Of a stretch of 64,000 nucleotides of DNA, positions 1-6,836 are shown one piece after another. A model generated the notes under the pieces. That model saw only the letters and a list, made by a program, of their open reading frames with translations, was not told where the DNA came from and did no database searches. The translations under genes and the position numbers were made by a program. Numbering within the stretch: position 1 is the stretch's first letter; each line of letters begins with the position of its first letter. Source of the stretch: Streptomyces sp. NBC_00691. GTDB lineage: Bacteria > Actinomycetota > Actinomycetes > Streptomycetales > Streptomycetaceae. The stretch is from contig NZ_CP109007.1 in the NCBI RefSeq assembly GCF_036226665.1, positions 5,682,501 through 5,746,500 on the forward strand. Reading direction: 5' to 3'.

Positions 1-783
1 GTCCGGGAGGTCACGGCGGAAGGCTTCGGCGCCCGCCGGGACGAAGACCTGGTCGCCTTCGCCCCAGACCGCGAGGAGCGGGACCCGGCTGGTGCGGAAG
101 TACTCCTGGAAGGCCGGGTAGAGGGCGAAGTTGGAGCCGTAGTCGGCGATCAGCCCGAGCTGGATCTCGTCCTGTCCCGCGCGGGCCATCAGGGCGGCGT
201 CGTGGTGCCAGGCGTCGGGGTCGAGGAGGTCGCGGTACTCGGCCGGCACGCCCGTCTCGTACTGCCAGCGGATGCCGTCCAGGGAGCGGATGCCGCGCAC
301 CGGCTCCTCGGTCTCGGGGGTTCGCTTCTCGATCAGGGCGAGGACCGGCGCCCAGGCCTCGGCGCCGAGGCCCTCCTCGTACGCGTTGCCGTTCTGGCTG
401 ATGATCGCGGTGATCCGCTCCGGGTGGGCGAGGGCGAGGCGCAGGCCGATGGGGGAGCCGTAGTCCTGGATGTAGAGCGCGAACCGGTCCAGGCCGAGTG
501 CATCGGTGAACTCCGCCGTGAGCGCGGCCAGTTCGGCGAAGGTGTAGTCGAAGTCGGCGGCGGAGGGGGCCGCGCTGCGGCCGAAGCCCAGGTGGTCGGG
601 GGCGATCAGACGGTACCGGTCGGCGAGGAGCGGGATCAGGTCGCGGAACATGCGCGAACTGGTGGGGAAGCCGTGCAGCAGCAGAACCACGGGGGCGTCG
701 GCGGGCCCGGCCTCCCGGTAGGCGATCTCGTGGTCGCGGACCGTCACGGTGCGATGGTGCGTCGGCAGCACGGCGCTCGTCAT
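1..783 (-). CDS. alpha/beta hydrolase, haloalkane-dehalogenase/epoxide-hydrolase-like (3' end outside window)
   Basis: Open from an ATG at 783 to the window edge (261 codons, no stop). The N-terminal part has the oxyanion-hole motif LLLHGFPTSS, followed by PDHLGFGRS and a nucleophile elbow IQDYGSPIG. An Asp nucleophile at the elbow is the mark of the haloalkane dehalogenase/epoxide hydrolase branch of the alpha/beta hydrolases. The catalytic His would lie beyond the edge. A GAGGGG ribosome site sits 7 nt before the ATG. It is transcribed away from the inverted repeats at 808-868, which may hold its operator. The substrate cannot be read from the sequence. Confidence 0.85.
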   Translation of the reverse strand, partial: MTSAVLPTHHRTVTVRDHEIAYREAGPADAPVVLLLHGFPTSSRMFRDLIPLLADRYRLIAPDHLGFGRSAAPSAADFDYTFAELAALTAEFTDALGLDRFALYIQDYGSPIGLRLALAHPERITAIISQNGNAYEEGLGAEAWAPVLALIEKRTPETEEPVRGIRSLDGIRWQYETGVPAEYRDLLDPDAWHHDAALMARAGQDEIQLGLIADYGSNFALYPAFQEYFRTSRVPLLAVWGEGDQVFVPAGAEAFRRDLPD

Positions 784-807
784 TTCTAACCCCTCAAGTT
801 CGCGTCA

Positions 808-868
808 CTGGTTATGAGATGACTCAACCAGGTGGCAGCTAACCTGTCAATGGCGTTTTAACGGTTAG
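808..868. promoter_or_regulatory. two inverted repeats upstream of the hydrolase gene
   Basis: Positions 808-831 have arms CTGGTT and AACCAG, with inner TGAG/CTCA also pairing. Positions 839-868 have arms CTAACC and GGTTAG. Both share the core GGTTA/TAACC. On the minus strand a TTGACA hexamer lies at about 849-854, just upstream of the first palindrome, so a repressor bound here could block the promoter. No regulator gene is adjacent in the window. Regulatory function is inferred. Confidence 0.4.
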
Positions 869-892
869 GAATGGGTGTGCGGGCCTGGGCGC

Positions 893-1035
893 GTGACCGT
901 GAGGATCGCGCCCACCCGTGAACTCGGGGCCGACCGGCTGAGGGGCACGTCTTCCTGCGCCCGGCGGCCGGACGGACGCTGCCCGATCCGGCCGCGGCGC
1001 TCGTCTTCGACTGGAGGGACGGCGACGTGATGTGA
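893..1035 (+). pseudogene. possible decayed gene fragment
   Basis: From 946 to a TGA at 1033-1035 the plus strand reads as plausible protein: HVFLRPAAGRTL, then DPAAALVFDWRDGDVM. In a neighbouring frame a GTG at 893 begins VTVRIAPTRELGADRL, and the two readings would join if one base were gained or lost near 940-945. The frame of the second part is closed by a TGA at 919-921, so no intact gene is present. I do not recognise the family. It could also be chance coding-like sequence in GC-rich DNA. Confidence 0.25.
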
Positions 1036-1050
1036 GGGGAGCGGGGAGGG

Positions 1051-1794
1051 TCAGGAGGCCTTCGGGCGGTCCTGGTCCACCCGGCCCTTGGCCGTCTCCA
1101 GCTGGGAGGTGAACAGCGCGGAGAACATCGAGGCCAGGGCGATGGTGAGCGCGAGTCCGCCCGTCCCGAGCGTCCCGATGAAGCACGCCGCCGCCGCGCC
1201 GCCGACGACCACGGTCCACACCGCGAGCGCCACCTTGCCGCGGCGGCTGAGGAACAGCCACCGGTGCGGGGCGTCCGGCCGGGCCTCCAGGGCGCCCGCC
1301 GGTCCCGCCGTCGCCGCGCGCGGCCGCTTGAAGTAGCCGTACACCAGCCACTCGCCGCACAGCTCCCAGCCCTCGGGCTCCAGTTCGGCCAGGACCTTGG
1401 CGCGGCGCCGGGCGCCGATGATCTCGCGGCGGTACTCCCAGCGCAGTGCCGCCGTCGCGGAGCGGCGGCAGACGAACCGGCCGAGGGAGTCCAGGGACTC
1501 CACCTCCCAGCCCTGGTCGCCGTGGACGGTGAGCATCCGGCGGTCGTTGAAGAGGTCCGCCGTCCAGGTCCAGCTCTCCGCCTTCCCGTCCGGCTCGCCC
1601 GGCAGCGGTGCGAGCCCGCCGAGCTGGGCGGCGAAGGCGGTGGCCGGCCCGAACTCCTCCTCCGGGCGCGTCCCGGTCCCGGAGAGGTGTCCGCGCAGGT
1701 CCTCGACGGTGGCGGCGATCTGCTCCTCCGGCACGCCCGTGGTGCGCAGCGCGTCGGAGAGCTCGGTGAAGTAGCGGTCGGATTCCGTGGTCAT
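1051..1794 (-). CDS. membrane protein with N-terminal HAAS-like domain, partner of PadR
   Basis: A 247-aa protein starting at MTTESDRYFTELS. Its ATG overlaps the PadR stop in an ATGA junction, so the two genes are translationally coupled. Residues 1-60 form a short helical region (ELSDALRTTGVPEEQIAATV ...) like the HAAS/DUF1700 domains often paired with PadR regulators. The middle is soluble and carries a WEV.SLDSLGRF segment. Two hydrophobic helices follow at about residues 185-225. A role as a membrane protein controlled by, or controlling, the PadR repressor is inferred from this recurrent pairing. Confidence 0.7.
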   Translation of the reverse strand: MTTESDRYFTELSDALRTTGVPEEQIAATVEDLRGHLSGTGTRPEEEFGPATAFAAQLGGLAPLPGEPDGKAESWTWTADLFNDRRMLTVHGDQGWEVESLDSLGRFVCRRSATAALRWEYRREIIGARRRAKVLAELEPEGWELCGEWLVYGYFKRPRAATAGPAGALEARPDAPHRWLFLSRRGKVALAVWTVVVGGAAAACFIGTLGTGGLALTIALASMFSALFTSQLETAKGRVDQDRPKAS

Positions 1795-2132
1795 GCGGTG
1801 GTTCCCCCTGGGTGGAGCGTGGTCTCGACGGCGCGGTGGAAGCGCAGCCAGTCGCGGCTCTCGGTGGCGAGGTGCTCGCGCCCCCGCGTGGTGAGCCGGT
1901 AGTAGCGGCGTCCCGGGCCGCGTTCGGCGGCGCGGAACTCGGCCTCCACCAGACCCGCTTCCTCCAGGCGGTTCAGTACGGGATAGAGCGTCCCGCCCTT
2001 GATCTCGCCGAGACCCGCCTCGGCGAGCGCCTTGGCGATCTCGTACCCGTAACTCTCGCCGTCGGTCAGGCGGGAGAGGACGAGCAGGTCGAGGACTCCC
2101 TTGAGCCAGCTGGATCTGCGGTCTGCGGCCAT
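1791..2132 (-). CDS. PadR-family transcriptional regulator
   Basis: A 113-aa single-domain winged-helix protein. It carries the PadR signature: LLVLSRLTDGESYGYEI in helix 1-2, GTLYPVLNRLEEAGLVEAE in the recognition helix, and a wing with GRRYYRLTTRGREHL. Family members are usually dimeric repressors that autoregulate and control the gene that follows, here the membrane protein at 1051-1794. The tandem boxes at 2151-2177 lie just upstream and are its best operator candidate. Confidence 0.9.
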   Translation of the reverse strand: MAADRRSSWLKGVLDLLVLSRLTDGESYGYEIAKALAEAGLGEIKGGTLYPVLNRLEEAGLVEAEFRAAERGPGRRYYRLTTRGREHLATESRDWLRFHRAVETTLHPGGTTA

Positions 2133-2150
2133 GGACGCATTGCAGCACCA

Positions 2151-2177
2151 GCTAGGTAGGAATGCAAGCTAGATAGG
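2151..2177. repeat. tandem 10-bp boxes upstream of padR
   Basis: GCTAGGTAGG at 2151-2160 and GCTAGATAGG at 2168-2177 match at 9 of 10 bases and start 17 bp apart. They end 18 bp before the PadR start codon. Position and repetition suggest an autoregulatory operator; this is inference. Confidence 0.45.
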
Positions 2178-2383
2178 TCGGCCGTGTCATCAGGGGCTGA
2201 CGCACCGTCCCGCGCCGTCTCAGATAGTAGGAAGTCCGAGTAATTGTGGAGACAGATGAGAGGACCTGCCCTAGCTTTGTAGAAGCCGAACGTCTCGCTA
2301 CATCAGCGAATGGCGGTCGAGAGCGCGACGCCCCTGTGCAGGCAACCCCTGCGGCGGCGCTCCCCGCCCCTGCCGGCACCTTC

Positions 2384-2424
2384 GATCACCACTGATCTCC
2401 GCACGTCGGATCACCACTGATCTC
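2384..2424 (+). repeat. 16-bp palindromic direct repeat upstream of the 43-aa ORF and leuB
   Basis: GATCACCACTGATCTC occurs exactly at 2384-2399 and again at 2409-2424, a 25-bp period. Each copy contains the inverted repeat GATCA-CCAC-TGATC. The second copy ends where the AAGGAG ribosome site (2425-2430) begins. It may be a double operator or a pair of small RNA hairpins controlling translation. Confidence 0.6.
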
Positions 2425-2440
2425 AAGGAGTCGATCCCTC

Positions 2441-2572
2441 ATGGCAACTCAGACCGCCCCCCGCGTCCGCCACTCCGCCAAGCGTCCCAGCGACGAGGCC
2501 CGCCAGAACGCGGCCGCCGCCCTCCAGCGCGCCCTCGACCGCCGTGACAACGGCGGCTCCACCGGCCACTGA
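2441..2572 (+). CDS. small basic protein of unknown function (43 aa)
   Basis: An ATG preceded by AAGGAG at 10 nt opens 43 codons ending at a TGA at 2570-2572. The product starts MATQTAPRVRHSAKRPSDEA and ends in an Arg/Ala-rich helix (QNAAAALQRALDRRDNGG). It is rich in Arg and Ala, has no signal peptide and contains only two Leu, so it is not an obvious leucine attenuator peptide. It ends 80 bp before leuB and could be co-transcribed with it. The good ribosome site and codon use support a real gene; function is unknown. Confidence 0.6.
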   Translation: MATQTAPRVRHSAKRPSDEARQNAAAALQRALDRRDNGGSTGH

Positions 2573-2596
2573 CACACCTTCACCCGGATGGCGCTT

Positions 2597-2613
2597 CGTC
2601 CACATGATGGACG
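2597..2613 (+). promoter_or_regulatory. inverted repeat 40 bp before leuB
   Basis: CGTCCA-CATGA-TGGACG forms a perfect 6-bp inverted repeat between the small ORF and leuB. It may be an operator or an intercistronic hairpin. No further evidence is visible. Confidence 0.3.
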
Positions 2614-2652
2614 TTACGTGTCAGACGATGGGACGAAGAGTAGGGTGCCGAC

Positions 2653-3693
2653 ATGTCTCACAGCATCAATCTCGCAGTCATTCCCGGCGACGGCATCGGC
2701 CAGGAGGTCGTGGCCCAGGGCCTCAAGATCCTCGCGGCCGTCCTTCCCCAGGACGTGAAGCTGGAGACCGAGGAGTACGACTTCGGCGCCAAGCGCTACC
2801 ACGCCACCGGTGAGACCCTCACCGACGCCGACCTCGACTCGCTCAAGAAGCACGACGCCATCCTGCTCGGCGCCATCGGCGACCCGTCGGTGCCCTCCGG
2901 CGTGCTGGAGCGCGGCTTCCTCCTGAAGCTCCGCTTCGCCTTCGACCACCACGTGAACCTGCGTCCCTCGAAGCTGCTCCCCGGTGTCGCGACCCCGCTC
3001 GCCGGGCAGCCCGAGATCGACTTCGTCGTGGTCCGCGAGGGCACCGAAGGCCCGTACACCGGCAACGGCGGCACCATCCGCAAGGGCACTCCACACGAGG
3101 TCGCCACCGAGGTCTCGGTCAACACCGCCTTCGGCGTCGAGCGGGTCGTCCGTGACGCCTTCGCCCGTGCCCAGGCCCGCCCGCGCAAGAAGCTCACGCT
3201 GGTCCACAAGAACAACGTGCTGACCTTCGCCGGCCACCTGTGGACGAACATCTTCACCAAGGTCGCGGCCGAGTTCCCCGAGGTCACCACCGACTACCTG
3301 CACGTCGACGCCGCGACGATCTTCCTCGTCACCGACCCGGCCCGCTTCGACGTGATCGTCACCGACAACCTCTTCGGCGACATCATCACCGACCTCGCCG
3401 CGGCCGTCTCCGGCGGCATCGGCGTCGCCGCCTCGGGCAACATCAACCCGAGCGGCGAGTTCCCGTCCATGTTCGAGCCGGTGCACGGCTCCGCACCGGA
3501 CATCGCGGGTCAGGGCAAGGCCGACCCCACGGCCACCGTCCTCTCCGTCGCGCTCCTGCTGCGCCACCTCGGCTACGAGACCGAGGCCGTCCGGGTCGAG
3601 GAGGCCGTCGCGGCCGACCTCACCGAGCGCGGCGACAGCGTCCGCACGACGGACGAGATCGGCGACGCGCTCGCCGCGCGAGTAGCCAGCTGA
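2653..3693 (+). CDS. leuB: 3-isopropylmalate dehydrogenase
   Basis: A 346-aa enzyme that oxidatively decarboxylates 3-isopropylmalate to 2-oxoisocaproate with NAD+, the third dedicated step of leucine synthesis in the cytosol. Seen: the N-terminal IPGDGIGQEV nucleotide-fold start; LRFAFDHHVNLRP with the substrate-binding Arg residues; the metal-binding segment DNLFGDIITD; and the NAD-site EPVHGSAPDIAGQGKADP. The length is that of the short actinobacterial LeuB type. The ribosome site is weak (GAAGAG further upstream). It is followed by a strong hairpin and then ilvE. Confidence 0.97.
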   Translation: MSHSINLAVIPGDGIGQEVVAQGLKILAAVLPQDVKLETEEYDFGAKRYHATGETLTDADLDSLKKHDAILLGAIGDPSVPSGVLERGFLLKLRFAFDHHVNLRPSKLLPGVATPLAGQPEIDFVVVREGTEGPYTGNGGTIRKGTPHEVATEVSVNTAFGVERVVRDAFARAQARPRKKLTLVHKNNVLTFAGHLWTNIFTKVAAEFPEVTTDYLHVDAATIFLVTDPARFDVIVTDNLFGDIITDLAAAVSGGIGVAASGNINPSGEFPSMFEPVHGSAPDIAGQGKADPTATVLSVALLLRHLGYETEAVRVEEAVAADLTERGDSVRTTDEIGDALAARVAS

Positions 3694-3717
3694 CCCGGCC
3701 GGACTGACATTCCACAG

Positions 3718-3750
3718 CAGCCGCCGGGTCGCCACAGCGCCCGGCGGCTG
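3718..3750 (+). terminator. hairpin after leuB
   Basis: An 11-bp perfect stem, CAGCCGCCGGG (3718-3728) with CCCGGCGGCTG (3740-3750), loop 11 nt, 24 bp after the leuB stop. There is no long T tract, as is usual in Streptomyces. Confidence 0.7.
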
Positions 3751-3951
3751 ACTTCTGCGCGGCCCCGGGTGCCCCCATCGAACCCAGGACCGTGTTCACC
3801 CGTTTCCCGCACCGGTCCCCGCGAGCGATAATCGGACGTGGGGCCGTGCCATGCGGGCATGCTCGGACGTCCACTCGTCAGGGACAAGCTGTCTCCGAGA
3901 GCGGCGTTCGCGCGCGGTCCTACCCACACAACCGGTGAAGGACACGCACTC

Positions 3952-5040
3952 ATGACGACGCCCACGATCGAGCTCAAGCCCTCCTCCAGCCCGCTGTCCG
4001 CCGCGGAGCGCGAAGCGATCCTGGCCAACCCGGGATTCGGCCGCCACTTCACCGACCACATGGTCACCATCCGGTGGACCGAGGGCCGTGGCTGGCACGA
4101 CGCCCAGCTCGTGCCGTACGGCCCGCTCGCGCTGGACCCGGCCACCAACGTCCTGCACTACGCGCAGGAGATCTTCGAGGGCCTGAAGGCCTACCGCCGC
4201 CCCGACGGCTCGGTCGCCAGCTTCCGTCCCGACGCCAACGCCCGCCGCTTCCAGGCCTCCGCCCGGCGGCTCGCCATGCCCGAGCTGCCCGTCGAGACCT
4301 TCGTCGAGGCCTGTGACGTCCTCGTCCAGCAGGACAAGGCGTGGGTCCCGGCGCACGGCGGCGAGGCCTCGCTCTACCTGCGTCCGTTCATGATCGCCAC
4401 CGAGGTCGGCCTGGGCGTCCGCCCGGCCAACGAGTACCTCTTCGTCGTCATCGCCTCCCCGGCCGGCCCGTACTTCCCCGGCGGCGTGAAGCCCGTCTCC
4501 ATCTGGCTCTCGGAGAACCGCGTCCGCGCCGTCCCCGGCGGCGTCGGCGACGCCAAGACCGGCGGCAACTACGCGGCCTCGCTGCTCGCGCAGGCAGAGG
4601 CCGCCGAGAAGGGCTGCGACCAGGTCGCCTACCTGGACGCCGTGGAGCACAAGTGGGTCGAGGAACTCGGTGGCATGAACCTGTACTTCGTGTACGGGAA
4701 CAAGCTCGTCACCCCGACGCTCACCGGCTCGCTGCTCGCCGGCATCACCCGTGACTCGCTGCTCAAGCTGGCCGCGGACCTCGGTCTGGAGCCGGAGGAG
4801 GGCCGTGTCTCCATCGACCAGTGGCAGGCCGACAGCGCGAACGGCACGCTGACCGAGGTCTTCGCCTGCGGCACCGCCGCCGTGATCACCCCGGTCGGCA
4901 CGGTCAAGTCCGAGCGGGGCGAGTGGCGGCAGTCGGACGGCGAGCCCGGCGAGGTCACGATGAAGCTGCGCGACGCGCTGCTCGCCGTCCAGACCGGCAA
5001 GGCCGAGGACGTCCACGGCTGGATGCACGAGCTGGGCTAG
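3952..5040 (+). CDS. ilvE: branched-chain amino acid aminotransferase
   Basis: A 362-aa fold-type IV PLP enzyme that interconverts Leu/Ile/Val and their 2-oxo acids. The start at 3952 (MTTPTIELKPSS) has GAAGGA upstream; the longer open frame to 3838 has none. Seen: HYAQEIFEGLKAYR near residue 70, the PLP lysine in GDAKTGGNYAASL near residue 200, EELGGMNLYFV near 235, and the phosphate-binding GTAAVITPVG near 305. Together with leuB upstream it completes the last leucine steps. It is convergent with the permease gene, only 3 bp between stops. Confidence 0.96.
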   Translation: MTTPTIELKPSSSPLSAAEREAILANPGFGRHFTDHMVTIRWTEGRGWHDAQLVPYGPLALDPATNVLHYAQEIFEGLKAYRRPDGSVASFRPDANARRFQASARRLAMPELPVETFVEACDVLVQQDKAWVPAHGGEASLYLRPFMIATEVGLGVRPANEYLFVVIASPAGPYFPGGVKPVSIWLSENRVRAVPGGVGDAKTGGNYAASLLAQAEAAEKGCDQVAYLDAVEHKWVEELGGMNLYFVYGNKLVTPTLTGSLLAGITRDSLLKLAADLGLEPEEGRVSIDQWQADSANGTLTEVFACGTAAVITPVGTVKSERGEWRQSDGEPGEVTMKLRDALLAVQTGKAEDVHGWMHELG

Positions 5041-5043
5041 TCC

Positions 5044-6465
5044 CTACTCGGCGCGCACCAGGGCTTCCGGGGCCGTGACGGTCCCGGAAGCCCTGTTCGG
5101 CGTCAGGATCGCGTACAGCGTGCCGCCCACGAGCCCCGACAGCACGAAGCTGCAGTCGATCCCGCCGGTCAGGGCGAGCAGCGGTGCGTCGTACAGCGGC
5201 GTCGACACGGCGGCGAGGCCGACCGCCGCGCCGATCGCCCACGAGGCGGTGGCGCGCGGGTGCCAGCCCGCCGAGAACCAGTAGATCCCGCCGCGCGAGC
5301 GCCGGTTGTAGACCTGGAGCGCCTCCGGGTCGTACGACCCTCCGCAGCGCACATGGCCGATCAGGGTGATCACCGCCCACGGCGTGCCGATCGCCGTGAG
5401 GAGCAGCACGAACGAGGTCATCGCCGACTGCGCGTCCGAGGCGAAGTGGCCGAGGAAGACGAAGACCGTCGCCACCGCCGCGACCACGAGCGTGGCGCGG
5501 GCCCGGGTGGCCCGGGGCAGGATCGCGTCCAGGTCGAGGCCCATCGAGTACAGCATCAGTCCGGCGTTGCCGACGGAGCCGGCGGTGGCCGCGACGAGTA
5601 GCGGGACCAGGTACCAGGCGGGCGAGGCAGCGACCAGCGGTCCCGCGTAGTCGAGCCCGCCGCGGGCGGCGAGCGCCGTGAACGTGCCGAAGAGCTGGGG
5701 GACCAGCAGCCCGACGACCAGGCCGAGACAGGTGGCCCGCCGGACGGAGCGGATGCTGTGCCGCTCGGGGGAGACGTACCGGGTGTAGTCGCCGAGCAGG
5801 GTGATGAAGGCGACCGGTCCGCTGAGGCCCGCCGCCACCGCCGAGAGCACCCAGGTCGGCCAGAACGAGCCGAGCAGGTACGGGGTGTCCGGCACCGCCG
5901 CGGTCGTGAAGTCCCCGGCGTACGCGAGGAGTCCGATGGCCAGGAGTACGGTCATGACGACGGCGAGCGCCTTGCTCAGCTTGAGCAGCAGCCGGTAGCC
6001 GTACACCGCGGCGACCGCCGTGCAGGCGGCGAGCAGCGCGTAGACGACGGCGTGCGTGGCACCGCCGGCCGGCAGGCCGACCAGCCGGGCGAGCGTCCCC
6101 ACCATCACGTCGCCGCCGATCCAGAGGGTCAGCGCGGTGTACCCCAGCGAGAGCAGCAGGCCGACCACCGAGCCGACCAGCCGGCCCCGCACGCCGAAGA
6201 AGGCGCCGGAGGAGGTGGAGAGGTTGGTGGCGGTACGGAGCGACACCAGGGCCAGCGGGGCGGTGACGGCGACGCCGACGAGGGTGCCGGTGACGACCGA
6301 GGTCAACGAGGCCCAGAGCCCGAGCCCGAAGGAGACCGGGAGCCAGCCGAAGACGATCACCCCCAGGCAGAGGTTGGACCCGAGCAGGATCGCGACGAGA
6401 TCCCGGGGACCGCTGGTGCGTTCGGCCTCGGGGACGGTGTCGACTCCGCGCTGTTCGATCGGCAT
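5044..6465 (-). CDS. NCS1-family cytosine/purine-type permease
   Basis: A 473-aa integral membrane protein with about 12 hydrophobic helices, of the nucleobase:cation symporter-1 family (CodB, PucI and relatives). The N-terminal region has VDTVPEAERTSGPRDLVAIL, and helix 1 contains GSNLCLGVIVFGWLPV, the usual NCS1 start. I chose ATG 6465 because AGGAGG lies 4 nt before it; an upstream ATG at 6513 lies inside a repeated operator box. The divergent agmatine-deiminase gene and the paired boxes suggest shared control by the nearby TetR. The substrate is not clear; a nitrogen-rich base or amine derivative is a guess. Confidence 0.85.
   Translation of the reverse strand: MPIEQRGVDTVPEAERTSGPRDLVAILLGSNLCLGVIVFGWLPVSFGLGLWASLTSVVTGTLVGVAVTAPLALVSLRTATNLSTSSGAFFGVRGRLVGSVVGLLLSLGYTALTLWIGGDVMVGTLARLVGLPAGGATHAVVYALLAACTAVAAVYGYRLLLKLSKALAVVMTVLLAIGLLAYAGDFTTAAVPDTPYLLGSFWPTWVLSAVAAGLSGPVAFITLLGDYTRYVSPERHSIRSVRRATCLGLVVGLLVPQLFGTFTALAARGGLDYAGPLVAASPAWYLVPLLVAATAGSVGNAGLMLYSMGLDLDAILPRATRARATLVVAAVATVFVFLGHFASDAQSAMTSFVLLLTAIGTPWAVITLIGHVRCGGSYDPEALQVYNRRSRGGIYWFSAGWHPRATASWAIGAAVGLAAVSTPLYDAPLLALTGGIDCSFVLSGLVGGTLYAILTPNRASGTVTAPEALVRAE
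5059..5095. terminator. hairpin inside the 3' end of the permease gene
   Basis: A perfect 13-bp stem, CAGGGCTTCCGGG (5059-5071) with CCCGGAAGCCCTG (5083-5095). Because ilvE and the permease gene converge with only 3 bp between stops, the likely ilvE terminator lies inside the last codons of the permease gene. Confidence 0.6.
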
Positions 6466-6495
6466 GGGGCCTCCTGGGGGCGGCAGTGGCGAGAG

Positions 6496-6582
6496 ATTTA
6501 GAGTGGCGCTCAATGTGACCTGTGGCAGTGCCTCGCGTCAATCCTTGGAGAAGCGCGTCTCAACATTTAGAGTGTCGCTCAA
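6496..6582. promoter_or_regulatory. paired 18-bp boxes between permease and deiminase genes
   Basis: ATTTAGAGTGGCGCTCAA (6496-6513) and ATTTAGAGTGTCGCTCAA (6565-6582) match at 17 of 18 bases and start 69 bp apart. The core GAGTG-T-CGCTC is an imperfect palindrome. The second copy covers the -10 element of the proposed rightward promoter. The first copy ends about 30 bp upstream of the permease start codon. Such boxes are typical TetR-family operators, and a TetR gene closes the cluster (7884-8546). The pairing of regulator and site is inferred. Confidence 0.65.
6545..6573 (+). promoter_or_regulatory. putative promoter for the deiminase-TetR unit
   Basis: TTGGAG (6545-6550) and TAGAGT (6568-6573) are separated by 17 bp, a good sigma-HrdB-like spacing. 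The -10 hexamer lies inside the second 18-bp box, so a bound regulator would occlude it. Confidence 0.45.
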
Positions 6583-6836
6583 ACAGGAGGTGATGCGGAC
6601 GTGCGACCGACCCCCGCGGAGTGCGACCGGCGGCCGCTCCACGGCGCCGCCGGGCTCGCCCGTGCCCGCCGGGCCCGTGGTCCGCGACGGCGAGGCGGTC
6701 CGCGACGGCGAGCGACCCGCCCGGCCGATCGAGTCCGCCCGGCCCCGGTCCCCGCGCCCTCCGTCCCCCCGGTTCCCTTCGTCCCCCTGCCCCCGCCGTT
6801 CCCCGGCTCCCTCTAGTGCCTCTAGGACCCGAGACC
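6583..6836 (+). other. Arg/Pro-rich leader stretch before the deiminase gene
   Basis: No gene is certain here. AGGAGG at 6585-6590 stands 10 nt before a GTG at 6601 that opens a 71-codon Arg/Pro-rich frame ending at 6816, 20 bp before the deiminase ATG. The composition looks like GC-rich non-coding sequence, yet the ribosome site is excellent. It could be a short translated leader coupling to the deiminase gene, or just the 5' untranslated region. Confidence 0.3.

Noticed and set aside
839..1360. 173-aa minus-strand open frame
   Set aside because: Arg/Gly/Pro-rich, overlaps the well-supported membrane protein gene in another frame, no ribosome site.
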